DNA of 64,000 nucleotides from Clostridium sp. AF27-2AA (GCF_003478505.1 NZ_QUFI01000001.1:238147-302146), one strand, 5' to 3'. Shown: positions 32,569-41,339, numbered from the stretch's first letter. The notes: generated from the sequence alone by a model not told the origin. Made by a program: numbers and translations.

Positions 32569-33057
32569 ATGACAAGAAAAGAAAGACTGTTTGCGGATTA
32601 TGAAGCCGTAAAAGATAAAGCAATTTGTGTTACCCTGATGGTTCGGATGCCGGGCGGCGAAATCGAGGTTATTTCCAACAGCAATGTGGAAGATAAGATG
32701 GCCTATATCGATCGGACTTATGATGATGATCTGGTGCATGCGAACAGTGTGAAAATTCACATTGAGGATTATTCATTTGAGCGCACGGATGATCCGATGG
32801 ATTTCGGCAGCGCAATCATGAACATGAAGGAAGGACACAAGGTTGCCCGTAAAGGATGGAACGAAAAGGGAATGTTCCTTTTCCTGGCAGATAATATTGA
32901 TTTCGATACCACGGCAGATTTGACCTGCGTGAAGGACTTAAAGGGCGACTTAACCTGTCCGTCTATCGTAATGAAGACCGCAAATGATAAGTTTGTTGTT
33001 GGCTGGCTTGCTTCTCAGACAGACATGCTGGCCGAAGACTGGAAGATTGTAGAATGA
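32569..33057 (+). CDS. tad2-like: Tad2-like (DUF2829) protein, Thoeris anti-defence candidate
   Basis: A 162-residue protein. Residues about 77-162 match DUF2829, the Tad2 family: MDFGSAIMNMKEGHKVARKG, then WNEKGMFLFL and VVGWLASQTDMLAEDWKIVE at the end. Tad2 is known to sequester cyclic-ADP-ribose-type signals produced by Thoeris defence and so block host suicide. The first 75 residues are an extra unassigned domain (MVRMPGGEIEVISNSNVEDK). It lies in the head gene module, so it would be expressed late and might instead be carried by virions; that is inference. AGGAGG precedes ATG 32569. Confidence 0.75.
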   Translation: MTRKERLFADYEAVKDKAICVTLMVRMPGGEIEVISNSNVEDKMAYIDRTYDDDLVHANSVKIHIEDYSFERTDDPMDFGSAIMNMKEGHKVARKGWNEKGMFLFLADNIDFDTTADLTCVKDLKGDLTCPSIVMKTANDKFVVGWLASQTDMLAEDWKIVE

Positions 33058-33088
33058 CATTAAAATGAGGAAGGAAAAGGTATAAATT

Positions 33089-33367
33089 ATGGGCGAAAAC
33101 ATGAATTTAGAAGCTGAGAAGATGCACCGTGACTGTGAGCCGCATGATGCGGAACATTGCGATATTAATGATCATCACAACAATGCAAAGAATGGCTTTG
33201 ATGCGGAAGCTGATGACTGTGGTCATACGGTGCATTCCGGTCCTAGCGTTGGTATTCCGAAGGGCGGTAATCATCCGGTAGACGGTACTGTTACAGCTGG
33301 GTTTACTCCGACCAGTGCAAAGGGCAATAAAGACAAAGATCAGAAGCATGGACCGGGCGTAAAGTAA
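33089..33367 (+). CDS. His-rich small hypothetical protein
   Basis: A 92-residue polar, probably disordered protein rich in His, Asp and Asn (DCEPHDAEHCDINDHHNNAK near residue 13) with a Gly/Lys end. The clusters of His and Cys could bind metal. No known family. It lies between the Tad2-like gene and a terminator. Confidence 0.5.
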   Translation: MGENMNLEAEKMHRDCEPHDAEHCDINDHHNNAKNGFDAEADDCGHTVHSGPSVGIPKGGNHPVDGTVTAGFTPTSAKGNKDKDQKHGPGVK

Positions 33368-33395
33368 GAGAGAGGACAATCCTCTCTTTTTCTTT
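33368..33395 (+). terminator. terminator-like hairpin
   Basis: AGAGAGGACAATCCTCTCT followed by TTTTCTTTT, between the His-rich protein gene and the next head-tail gene. Confidence 0.75.
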
Positions 33396-33413
33396 TGCCA
33401 GAAAGGGGTGCGT

Positions 33414-33842
33414 ATGAGGGGCTTGAAGAGAAATAAGGTCGAGCTGTGGTATCAACTGTATGATGCCAATATTCCCGTTTATGAAACGGATCTTGATGGA
33501 AATCCTGTTCTCGATCCAGTGACCGGGAATCCGCTTCTAACAGGTGAGTACATAGCCGGATATAAGAGTCCGGTGTTGTTCAAAGCGAATGTTTCTCCGG
33601 CCCGTTCTGAGGCGTCTACAGATCCATTTGGCGTGAATGTAGAGTATGACAAGACCATTTGCTCATGTGATATGGATTTGCCAATTGATGAACTTTCGAT
33701 GTTATTCGTTGACAAAAAACCACAATATGACGAAGAAGGAAATCTTCTCAATGATCCGGATTACAAGGTGGTCAAGGTGGCGAAGAGCCTTAATTCTCTA
33801 TTGATTGCAATTAAGAAGAAAACGGAGGATGCAGATGGCTAA
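33414..33842 (+). CDS. head-tail joining protein
   Basis: A 142-residue protein in the position of head-closure/adaptor proteins of siphophages. It starts with NKVELWYQLYDANIPVYETD and contains VNVEYDKTICSCDMDLPIDE. Its stop overlaps the next start by 8 bases. Similarity is positional plus a general fit; exact family not named. Confidence 0.6.
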   Translation: MRGLKRNKVELWYQLYDANIPVYETDLDGNPVLDPVTGNPLLTGEYIAGYKSPVLFKANVSPARSEASTDPFGVNVEYDKTICSCDMDLPIDELSMLFVDKKPQYDEEGNLLNDPDYKVVKVAKSLNSLLIAIKKKTEDADG

Positions 33843-34131
33843 ATATAGAAAGAAGCCAGTTGAAATTGATGCAATTCAGTGGACTGGTGAAAATCAGCGA
33901 GAAATGTTCGACTTTCTTACCAATGGTGAGAAGAAAGATGAATACATGACTTCTTTTGGAGAGACCTTTCGTATAGATCATTTTGCTATAAAGGGTGGCT
34001 TGATCATTAAGACTTTAGAAGGCGAGCATGTAGCGAGTATCGGAGACTATATCATCAAAGATGTTGCTGGTGAATTTTACCCATGTAAGCCGGATATCTT
34101 CGCAAAGACATACGATCTTGCAGAGGAGTAA
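33835..34131 (+). CDS. conserved phage structural-module protein
   Basis: A 98-residue protein with the widespread phage pattern KYRKKPVEIDAIQWTG at its start and IGDYIIKDVAGEFYPCKPDI near its end. Proteins of this family are common in head-tail regions but their role is unknown. ATG at 33835 inside the end of the previous gene, with an AACGGAGG site. Confidence 0.7.
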   Translation: MAKYRKKPVEIDAIQWTGENQREMFDFLTNGEKKDEYMTSFGETFRIDHFAIKGGLIIKTLEGEHVASIGDYIIKDVAGEFYPCKPDIFAKTYDLAEE

Positions 34132-34137
34132 ACGGTC

Positions 34138-34668
34138 ATGGCTAAAAAAGTAATCCGCGGAGACCTGTCAGCAAAGGGAATCCAAAGCATTATTGACCAG
34201 CTCAAGGACTACAAACAAGATCTTCAACGTAAAGCGGAGCTATTCTGTAAGAAGCTTGCGGAATCTGGCATGGAGGTCGCAGAAAGCCATATTGCTGAGT
34301 CTCCGCTGGGTAAGACGATATCAGTTCGCATAGATATGGAACCGGCAGATGCTGGATGCAAGGCGATGCTGATTGCAACGGGACAGAAAAAGTCTAATGA
34401 TTACGGAACTGTTTCCACTTTACTCCTGGTTGAGTTCGGAAGTGGTATTCACTACAACGCCAATGCCAATCCAAAAGCTGGTGAGATGGGCTACGGAGTC
34501 GGCACTTTCCCAGGCCAGATTCATGCGTTTGAGGATGGCTGGTATTATTGGGGCGAGGATGAAAAGTGGCACTATACACACGGCACAAAGGCCACCATGC
34601 CAATGTACAACGCATCTGTGGCTATCCGTGAAAAAGTAAGAGAATGCGCTAAGGAGGTGTTTGGCTGA
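34138..34668 (+). CDS. HK97 gp10-like tail-completion protein
   Basis: A 176-residue protein with the HK97-gp10 pattern: N-terminal helices (QSIIDQLKDYKQDLQRKAEL), a beta-rich centre with VEFGSGIHYNANANPKAGE and a C-terminal helix. These proteins complete the head-tail junction. Overlaps the next gene by one base. Confidence 0.75.
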   Translation: MAKKVIRGDLSAKGIQSIIDQLKDYKQDLQRKAELFCKKLAESGMEVAESHIAESPLGKTISVRIDMEPADAGCKAMLIATGQKKSNDYGTVSTLLLVEFGSGIHYNANANPKAGEMGYGVGTFPGQIHAFEDGWYYWGEDEKWHYTHGTKATMPMYNASVAIREKVRECAKEVFG

Positions 34669-35051
34669 TGATTGATATCTCATCCAGAGTCTATTCTAAT
34701 CTGGTGAACGATGAGACCATGAAAAAGCATTTGAAAGGCAGCGGCACCACGAAGAATGATAAGCCTCCGGCATTCCCCTATCTGTACATAAAAACGCTTG
34801 GGGAGCCGACCACAAGCGCATCGTTGCAGAATAAACAGTGTGCAATTCAGGCATCATTTGAAATTACGGTATATGATTCCAAATCGAGCAGTACAGCAAA
34901 GCAGTTGATTTTCCATACTGCGGAGCTGATGCGGCAGATGGGATTTACAATGAATTATGGCCCGGTGGAAGTTGATCGGGCGAGTACAACAGAAGCGTAT
35001 CGTTGGATTGCAAGGTTCCGAAGAACTTATTGTGAGGGCGATTCGCTGTAA
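34668..35051 (+). CDS. minor tail / tail terminator-like protein
   Basis: A 127-residue protein before the major tail gene, the position of tail terminator (gpU-like) proteins. The beta/alpha sequence FPYLYIKTLGEPTTSASLQN and ETTVYD-like segment (ITVYDSKSSSTAKQLIFHTA) fit that family. Coupled to the preceding gene. Confidence 0.65.
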   Translation: MIDISSRVYSNLVNDETMKKHLKGSGTTKNDKPPAFPYLYIKTLGEPTTSASLQNKQCAIQASFEITVYDSKSSSTAKQLIFHTAELMRQMGFTMNYGPVEVDRASTTEAYRWIARFRRTYCEGDSL

Positions 35052-35068
35052 AAACTTAAGGTAACTGA

Positions 35069-35103
35069 GACCCCGCCATTTTAGGCGGGGCCATATTTTT
35101 TTT
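35069..35103 (+). terminator. intrinsic terminator
   Basis: CCCCGCC-ATTTTA-GGCGGGG followed by CCATATTTTTTTTC, 25 bases before the major tail protein gene. Confidence 0.8.
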
Positions 35104-35128
35104 CTCATTTTTAAGGAGGGTCAAAATA

Positions 35129-35614
35129 ATGGCAGCAAAAGCTATTGATTTAAGTACTGCTGGTATTAAGGTTGCCTATGCGATTGAGGAAACCGCCGGC
35201 ACTAAGCCGACTGCATTTACCAACATTCCGAATCCGAAGTCTATTCCGAATACCAACCCTGAGCCGTCTACATATGACTCCACCTCTCTGAATGCGACAG
35301 AGTGGAAAACCTACGTTGAGGGCTTAAAGGATATGGGTGGTGCGCTGGCTATCACCTTTGGTATGTCTCAGGTGTTCCTGGATATGTGGGAGAAGCTGTG
35401 TGGCGATGTAGAGACCGCATCAGCATCCAATAAGCGCATGTGGATGGAGTTCTATCACCCGAAGCTTACTAAGAGCTTTTTCTTTACCTGCACACCAACT
35501 AAGTTAGGCTTCCCGTCTGCTGACGTTGATGCTATCTGGGATGGTGATGCAAACGTAACTCCGACCGGCGAGATTGGTTGGGCTGAGGCTATTGCTCCGA
35601 CAGACGCAGAGTAA
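35129..35614 (+). CDS. major tail tube protein
   Basis: A 161-residue protein forming the tail tube. The IEETAGTKPTAFTNIPNPKS start, the NPEPSTYDSTSLNATEWKTY segment and a beta-rich rest fit siphophage tail proteins. It has its own AAGGAGG site and follows a terminator-like hairpin. High expression is expected. Confidence 0.75.
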   Translation: MAAKAIDLSTAGIKVAYAIEETAGTKPTAFTNIPNPKSIPNTNPEPSTYDSTSLNATEWKTYVEGLKDMGGALAITFGMSQVFLDMWEKLCGDVETASASNKRMWMEFYHPKLTKSFFFTCTPTKLGFPSADVDAIWDGDANVTPTGEIGWAEAIAPTDAE

Positions 35615-35639
35615 GAATTTTTAAGGGAGGTAAATATTC

Positions 35640-36155
35640 ATGAAGACTTTAAATATCGGTGATAAAGAGTATGTTCTGGAGTTCAGTTTCCAGGCGGCAA
35701 AGCACAAACAGCTTATCAATAAGATGTTCAAGATGTTATCCGGCAGTTATCTGGGACGATCCGGTTTAACTGGGGCTGAGGATGAGACTAAGGCAGACCG
35801 TGCATCCGCGCTGATTGACGGTGTGGCTGATATGTATGCTGAAATGCCGGATACCGTCATTACTGCGTTTTATGCAGGACTGATGGAAAACAATGCTGTC
35901 ATGAACGAGGCAGAGGCAGGAAAGCTGCTTAAGCAGTATTTCAAGGATTCACATGATGAATCTGCAACCTTCCCGGGCATGTTTGATTTGATTAAGGAGT
36001 GTATGCAGGATGACGGTTTTTTCAAACTGACCGGCCTGGACAAGATGCTGGAGAACCAGGCTGCAACAATGGTAGCGGAGACTCAGCCGGCAGTACCGTC
36101 CAAATCCGGGAAGACCCGGGCAAACAGCAAGGCGAAATCGACTTCTGCAAAATAA
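35640..36155 (+). CDS. tail assembly chaperone (gpG-like)
   Basis: A 171-residue protein that coats the tape measure during tail assembly, by position between tube and tape-measure genes. Begins MKTLNIGDKEYVLEFSFQAA. The C-terminus becomes low-complexity (KSGKTRANSKAKSTSAK). The next frame continues without its own ribosome site, which suggests production of a longer gpGT-like fusion by -1 frameshift. Confidence 0.75.
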   Translation: MKTLNIGDKEYVLEFSFQAAKHKQLINKMFKMLSGSYLGRSGLTGAEDETKADRASALIDGVADMYAEMPDTVITAFYAGLMENNAVMNEAEAGKLLKQYFKDSHDESATFPGMFDLIKECMQDDGFFKLTGLDKMLENQAATMVAETQPAVPSKSGKTRANSKAKSTSAK

Positions 36156-36517
36156 TTGATGAAGAGTATCTTCCTTACGCTTTGTCAATAGGTGTTCCGT
36201 ATGACCTGTTCTGGCATCTGAATCCAAGGAAGTTGGAGGCTTTTGAAACGGCTTATGCCAGACAGCGTCAGGAACGCATGAATGACATGTGGTACATGGG
36301 TCAGCTAGTAGCAGCTGCTATGGATGCTACCGTGTGCAACATGATGCCGTTCACAAAGCGGAGACAGAAAGGAACCTATCCGGAGAAACCTGTGCGGATT
36401 CTTCCAGTTACGGAAGCGGAGCGCAAGGCAGCAGAAGAGCGGGAACTGCAGAAGTTTATCGGTTTTGCTGGAGCGCTTGAAACTAAAATAAAACTGAAAA
36501 ACGCAAAGGACGAGTGA
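36122..36517 (+). CDS. tail assembly chaperone extension (gpT-like, -1 frame)
   Basis: The -1 frame relative to the chaperone gene is open from 36014 and becomes protein-like near 36140: IIDEEYLPYALSIGVPYDLF and then WHLNPRKLEAFETAYARQRQ. That is the usual GT extension pattern ending in FWxLTPRELE. No start with a ribosome site is visible, so it is probably made only by frameshifting. TTTTTTC at 36017-36023 is a canonical -1 heptamer but lies rather far upstream; the true slip site is not settled. Confidence 0.6.
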   Translation, partial: KQQGEIDFCKIIDEEYLPYALSIGVPYDLFWHLNPRKLEAFETAYARQRQERMNDMWYMGQLVAAAMDATVCNMMPFTKRRQKGTYPEKPVRILPVTEAERKAAEERELQKFIGFAGALETKIKLKNAKDE

Positions 36518-36538
36518 TGTTGGACCGATGACCGCAAG

Positions 36539-36570
36539 GGGCGAGTGATATTAGATCACTCGCCCTTTTT
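36539..36570 (+). terminator. intrinsic terminator
   Basis: GGCGAGTGAT-ATTA-GATCACTCGCCC followed by TTTTTG, just before the tape-measure ribosome site. Confidence 0.8.
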
Positions 36571-36593
36571 GCGTTCAGGGAAAGGTGGACGTC

Positions 36594-39500
36594 ATGTCTG
36601 ATGTGATTGATGAGTTAAAAGTCCAAATTGATGCCAGTACAAAGAGTGCCGATGCGAAACTGGATAAGTTTATCGACAAAATGCTGCAGCTGCAGTCTGC
36701 GATAACTAGCGTAAAAATGTCCAATGCGACCAACATTTCTAATGGACTTAACCAGATAACTTCATCGGTACAAAACTTCAATAAGAACACGAAAACTGCC
36801 GATTTCACACGTATTGCGACTGGGCTTAATAAATTGTCTGCGGTGGATTCAGGAGCTATCTCTGCTGTTTCAAGGTCTATGGCAGATTTCATCTCCAGTA
36901 TGACCGGAATTGACCGGGTCCATTTTGATTCCCAGAGTTTTGATACTCTGGCCGGATCTGTGGCAAAGCTTGGTCGTGCTTCTATTACTGAGGCTGCGCA
37001 GAACCTGGAATTTCTTAAAACGAGTCTGTCAGATTTTGTTACTAGCATGAATACTGTAGGACAGGTCACCTTTAATGCGGATGGCCTGGTGTCTATGGTA
37101 AATTCTGTCAGCCGGTTAGGTAGTGCCAATGCAGCGCAGGCTGTAGCTTTATTGCCGCAAATATCTGCGCACCTCAGAGATTTTGTCCTTACCATGAACT
37201 CTGTAGGAAGCGTGACCTTTGACTTTACCGGCCTTGGCAATTTGATTTCTGGAATTACCAGGCTGGGCGGCACAAAGGCTACCCAGGCAGCGGCGAATCT
37301 TAAGCCAATTAAGGAGCAGTTGCTTAAGTTCGTATCTGGCCTTAACGGCATAGGCAAACTGAACTTTGATACCACCAGTCTCGCAAACCTGGTATCGTCC
37401 ATTACCAAACTGGGTGGCAAGGCTGCCGGAAATGCAATTCCAAATATCCAAAATCTAGGCGTAGCACTGAATCAGCTTATGACTACTTTGTCTAAGGCTC
37501 CAGTTGTCAGCCAGAATCTGATCCAGATGACTACGGCGCTTGCCAATCTGGCCGGAGCCGGCAGCAGGGTAGGCAGCGCCACTTCTGCGATGAATCAGGG
37601 ATTTAACCTGTTCTCTGGAAGTTCCAAAAAGGTAAAGACTTCCAGCAAGGGCATTGCATCCGCTATCGGTAGAGTTTATGCGACTTACTGGATGCTGTTC
37701 CGTGCTATGGGAATGTTCCGCAAGGCTATGGACATTTCTTCTGACCTGACCGAGGTTCAGAACGTTGTTGATAAGACATTTGGAGACATGGTGGAAAAGG
37801 TTGAGGACTTCTCAAAGATTTCTTTGAGCCAATACGGCATGTCTGCCTTAACTGCAAAGGACATTGCCAGTCGCTACCAGGCTATGGGTGTTGCTATGGG
37901 ATTCTCTCAGAAAAAGATGTCCGACATGTCCATTGAGTTGACGAAGCTGGCAGCAGATATGGCATCTTTCTATAACGTAGAGCAGAAGGATGTTGCTAAG
38001 AGCTTGGAAGCTGTATTTACAGGTCAAACCATGCCGATGCGTAAGTATGGCATTGATCTTACTCAGGCAACCTTAAAGGAATGGGCGCTGAATAATGGAC
38101 TGAATGCCAACATCAAGAGTATGAGTGCCGCTGAAAAGACATGGCTGCGCTACCAGTATGTCATGGATCGTAGCAAGCAAGTTATGGGTGATTTCAGTGA
38201 TACAAGTCATTCCTGGCATAACCAATTAGTTCTTCTTGCAGGCGGTTTCCAGAGCTTAGGTTCTATCGTTGGTGGTTCTCTGATTAACGCATTCAAGCCG
38301 TTCGTCCGTGCTCTTAACTCTGTCATGCTCAAAGTGATTCAGTTCGCCGAAGTTGTTTCCAACGCTTTAGGGGCAATCTTTGGGTGGACCTATGAGGGCG
38401 GCGGTGGCATTTCTGATGATTTTTCCGATGCTGCAGATAGTGCCGATGATCTGGCCGGAAGCACCGGAGACGCTGCGAAGAACACTAAGAAAATGGCAGA
38501 CAATCTCCAGGGCTTCGATAAACTGAATGTCATTTCCAGTTCCAACGGTAAAGGCTCCGGCGGCTCCGGCGGTGGCGGCGCTGGTGCCGGAGGTACAGCA
38601 GGATCCGGCGGGCAGTGGGTGGAAACCGACAGCATCTGGAAAAAGTACACTAGTGATATTGACACCCTGTATAAGCTGGGCGAATACATAAGCAATACGC
38701 TCACGAAAGCTTTGCAGGATATTAATTGGGACAACATCTATAGAGGTGCTGAAAACTTCGGTTCTGGCCTTGCGAGCTTTTTGAATGGACTGATTAAGCC
38801 GGAACTTTTTAAAGCTGTTGGTGAAAGTGTTGCGGGTGTATTAAATACTGCTCTTCATTTTCTCGATTCATTTGGAGAAACTTTCGAATGGACAGAGTTT
38901 GGAAATTCTATCGCTGCTGGAATAAATGGATTTTTCGATAAGTTTGATTTTGCACTTTTAGCCGATACATTAAATACATGGGTGGATGGCTTAGAGGCTG
39001 CCCTTATAGCAGCAGTAAAAAATATATCCTGGCAAAAGATTTTCGATTCTGCAGGTGTGCTTCTTGATAAGCTAGAGTTGGATACGATTGCTGTTATGAT
39101 TGGCGGTTTTTTCTTGACCAGAAAAAGTGAAGCTAGGAAAAAAATAATAGGGACTCTTTCCGATGCGCTGATAGGATTGCCGATATCTTTGTTTAATTTG
39201 AAATTTATACTTGCAGCTTGTGCCGGATTTGATATTGGAAATGCACCTATAACAGTAATCGGAAATGCGATTATTGATGCCGTTGATAATTTTATCTTAG
39301 AACATTTCGGTGAGAGTGTTGGAAATGCAATCGGAGAGAGCTTATTGTTACTTGTAAGTGCAGGAGTTGGAGCTGCATGGGGTGGCCCAATAGGCGCAGC
39401 TATCGGAGCGGCTATCGGAGTTGCACTAGATACATTCATTGTTAAAGGTGAGTGGGTGACAAAATTCTGGAAGAAATTAGGGGAAACTCTGTTCAACTGG

Positions 39501-40469
39501 GATCAGGCTTCTGTGATGTGGGATTACACAAAACAGGTGTTTGAAAATGCCTTTAATGCAGATAATTTCATTGAGTTTGGTGCCAATATTGTACTTGGTA
39601 TAATAAGTGGTATATCTACAGGAATAACTTGGCTTTTAGAACCTATTGCAGATTTGTTCAATTTTGTAGTCGAAGGAATTTGCAATATATTTGGTATTCA
39701 CTCACCAGCAAAAAATATGGAACCATATGGCCAAAATATTTTGCGTGGAATTATAGAAGGCTTTAAATCTTCTTTTGGCGAGTGGACGGAATCTCTGAGC
39801 GAGTGGTACAACAGCTATATTGTACCATGGTTTACACAACAAAGATGGGTGGAACTGTATTCAACAATGAAAACTTCTATGAAATCCGTATGGGACGAAA
39901 CTGTGGGACAGTGGTCCCAGGATATTAATAGCTGGTGGACATCTAATGTTACTCCGTGGTTTACGGCTGAAAAATGGAAAACGGCCATGTCTGGTGTAAA
40001 AACTGGATTCGAAGATGCATTTAATGCAGCGTTTGATGCAGTGAAGCAGATATGGAATCGTTTTGCTACATGGTTGAATAGCAAACTTGATTTTGATATT
40101 GAGCCCATAAATATTGCAGGTGTCGAGGTGTTTGGGGGAGCTAAAATCAATCTGGGACATATACCGACATTCTCAACCGGAGGATTCCCAGAGGACGGCT
40201 TATTTATGGCAAACCATAATGAACTTGTTGGTAGGTTCTCAAATGGTCAGACTGCTGTAGCGAATAATGAACAGATCACGCAAGGAATTGCTATTGGCGT
40301 GCAAAGTGCAAACACCGAGCTTCTTCGAGAATTGAAGCGTAACAACGATTTGCTTGAACAGCTTTTGGCGAAGCCGGTTATTGATAAGGGTGATGTTGTA
40401 GATGCCTGGAAAGCTGGAGCAAAGACTTTTAGGAAAAAGACCGGAAAGCAGTTAGGCATTTCGTATTAA
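36594..40469 (+). CDS. tape measure protein
   Basis: A 1291-residue protein that sets tail length. Residues about 1-330 are coiled-coil repeats spaced by about 40 residues. Residues about 360-540 hold the conserved phage tape-measure domain (DKTFGDMVEKVEDFSKISL, then LSVEAVFTGQTMPMRKYGID-like text). A Gly-rich linker lies near 655. Hydrophobic helices follow around 830-960, and there are Trp-rich repeats (SEWYNSYIVPWFTQQRWVEL) near 1070-1130. ATG 36594 has AAAGGTGG 5 bases upstream and is preferred to an in-frame GTG at 36585. Last gene of the tail block; in most siphophages the distal tail gene would follow here. Confidence 0.9.
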   Translation: MSDVIDELKVQIDASTKSADAKLDKFIDKMLQLQSAITSVKMSNATNISNGLNQITSSVQNFNKNTKTADFTRIATGLNKLSAVDSGAISAVSRSMADFISSMTGIDRVHFDSQSFDTLAGSVAKLGRASITEAAQNLEFLKTSLSDFVTSMNTVGQVTFNADGLVSMVNSVSRLGSANAAQAVALLPQISAHLRDFVLTMNSVGSVTFDFTGLGNLISGITRLGGTKATQAAANLKPIKEQLLKFVSGLNGIGKLNFDTTSLANLVSSITKLGGKAAGNAIPNIQNLGVALNQLMTTLSKAPVVSQNLIQMTTALANLAGAGSRVGSATSAMNQGFNLFSGSSKKVKTSSKGIASAIGRVYATYWMLFRAMGMFRKAMDISSDLTEVQNVVDKTFGDMVEKVEDFSKISLSQYGMSALTAKDIASRYQAMGVAMGFSQKKMSDMSIELTKLAADMASFYNVEQKDVAKSLEAVFTGQTMPMRKYGIDLTQATLKEWALNNGLNANIKSMSAAEKTWLRYQYVMDRSKQVMGDFSDTSHSWHNQLVLLAGGFQSLGSIVGGSLINAFKPFVRALNSVMLKVIQFAEVVSNALGAIFGWTYEGGGGISDDFSDAADSADDLAGSTGDAAKNTKKMADNLQGFDKLNVISSSNGKGSGGSGGGGAGAGGTAGSGGQWVETDSIWKKYTSDIDTLYKLGEYISNTLTKALQDINWDNIYRGAENFGSGLASFLNGLIKPELFKAVGESVAGVLNTALHFLDSFGETFEWTEFGNSIAAGINGFFDKFDFALLADTLNTWVDGLEAALIAAVKNISWQKIFDSAGVLLDKLELDTIAVMIGGFFLTRKSEARKKIIGTLSDALIGLPISLFNLKFILAACAGFDIGNAPITVIGNAIIDAVDNFILEHFGESVGNAIGESLLLLVSAGVGAAWGGPIGAAIGAAIGVALDTFIVKGEWVTKFWKKLGETLFNWDQASVMWDYTKQVFENAFNADNFIEFGANIVLGIISGISTGITWLLEPIADLFNFVVEGICNIFGIHSPAKNMEPYGQNILRGIIEGFKSSFGEWTESLSEWYNSYIVPWFTQQRWVELYSTMKTSMKSVWDETVGQWSQDINSWWTSNVTPWFTAEKWKTAMSGVKTGFEDAFNAAFDAVKQIWNRFATWLNSKLDFDIEPINIAGVEVFGGAKINLGHIPTFSTGGFPEDGLFMANHNELVGRFSNGQTAVANNEQITQGIAIGVQSANTELLRELKRNNDLLEQLLAKPVIDKGDVVDAWKAGAKTFRKKTGKQLGISY

Positions 40470-40470
40470 G

Positions 40471-40498
40471 TTGCAAATTCTCCCATGTGTGGTAGAAT
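40471..40498 (+). promoter_or_regulatory. promoter of zinc-ribbon gene
   Basis: TTGCAA, 16-base spacer, TAGAAT, 30 bases before the ATG of the zinc-ribbon gene. The gene has its own terminator, so it forms a separate unit after the late operon. Confidence 0.55.
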
Positions 40499-40527
40499 GA
40501 AAATATCATACGCAGGAGGTATAAGGC

Positions 40528-40980
40528 ATGGCTCTTATAACGTGTACGGAATGTGGAAAAGAATTTTCTGACAAGGCAGCGGCTTGTCCAAATTGCGGTT
40601 GCCCGACTGAATATGTAATACAGGAGACAAAAGAAAAGCAAAAATCGGAATCAGGAAAATGTCCATTTTGTGGTTCAGAATCTATTGACGAAGATGGGTA
40701 TTGCAACGATTGCGGGCAGAAGATACCAGTGGCTGCAAAACCGAAAATACAGGAGAAAATAGAAACTGGTTGTCCGTATTGTCATAGCAGCAATTATGAA
40801 TTAGTAAAACCGACTCAAGGAAAGGTTGCTAGAAAAGCTGTTGTGGGAAGTATTGTTGGTAGTATGCTGTTGGGGCCTGTAAACTCAATGGTTGTTCCAT
40901 TTACGGAATCAATTGCAAAGCCCAAAAAATTAAAATATAAATGCTATAATTGTGGCAGGGTTTGGGAACGGAAAATATAA
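40528..40980 (+). CDS. zinc-ribbon protein with hydrophobic segment
   Basis: A 150-residue protein with zinc ribbons: ITCTECGKEF...CPNCGCP (about 4-27), KCPFCGSESI...CNDCGQK (about 45-65), and TGCPYCHSSN (about 80) paired with YKCYNCGRVW near the end. Between them is a short hydrophobic Gly-rich stretch (VVGSIVGSMLLGPVNSMV, about 108-125). It is an autonomous unit (own promoter and terminator), typical of a lysogenic-conversion gene. Function unknown. Confidence 0.65.
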   Translation: MALITCTECGKEFSDKAAACPNCGCPTEYVIQETKEKQKSESGKCPFCGSESIDEDGYCNDCGQKIPVAAKPKIQEKIETGCPYCHSSNYELVKPTQGKVARKAVVGSIVGSMLLGPVNSMVVPFTESIAKPKKLKYKCYNCGRVWERKI

Positions 40981-40993
40981 AATGGATATAAAT

Positions 40994-41026
40994 GGCCGGC
41001 ATTTACATGTGTCGGCTATTTTTTTG
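40994..41026 (+). terminator. intrinsic terminator
   Basis: GCCGGCAT-TTAC-ATGTGTCGGC with a run of seven T. Confidence 0.8.
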
Positions 41027-41339
41027 TTTCAAATAGTTTATAAAAATTTAATAATTAGTAGTTCACATGAATATACGGAATTGAGCAAACTATTTTGAAT
41101 TTTATGAAAACGAGGTGTGAAATAGACGTGTGTAGATGGGGATTAATGAGTATTAGCAGTACACTTGTCGAATATTGGCAATAAAAATTCCATTTCCATG
41201 AATGACAATAGAAGCCAATAATTGCGTACACAATGCGGCGGTTTACATCTCTTAATGCTTATGCTATGGTTATGAAAAACAAAATTAACCGTGTTTTAAT
41301 AAGTGTGTTTCTTATGGAACCCGTGGAAAGGAGAACAGA
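41027..41339 (+). other. intergenic region, no gene seen
   Basis: About 310 AT-rich bases without a convincing gene. The 13-base word GTACACTTGTCGA occurs near 41159 and again near 49187 at the right end of the prophage; it may be an operator half-site. Confidence 0.4.

Noticed and set aside
36575-37420. A 281-codon antisense frame in the tape-measure gene
   Set aside because: It is the mirror of a repetitive coding region, with no start signals; the sense gene is certain.
38855-39496. A 213-codon antisense frame in the tape-measure gene
   Set aside because: Shadow of the sense frame; no ribosome site and no family.
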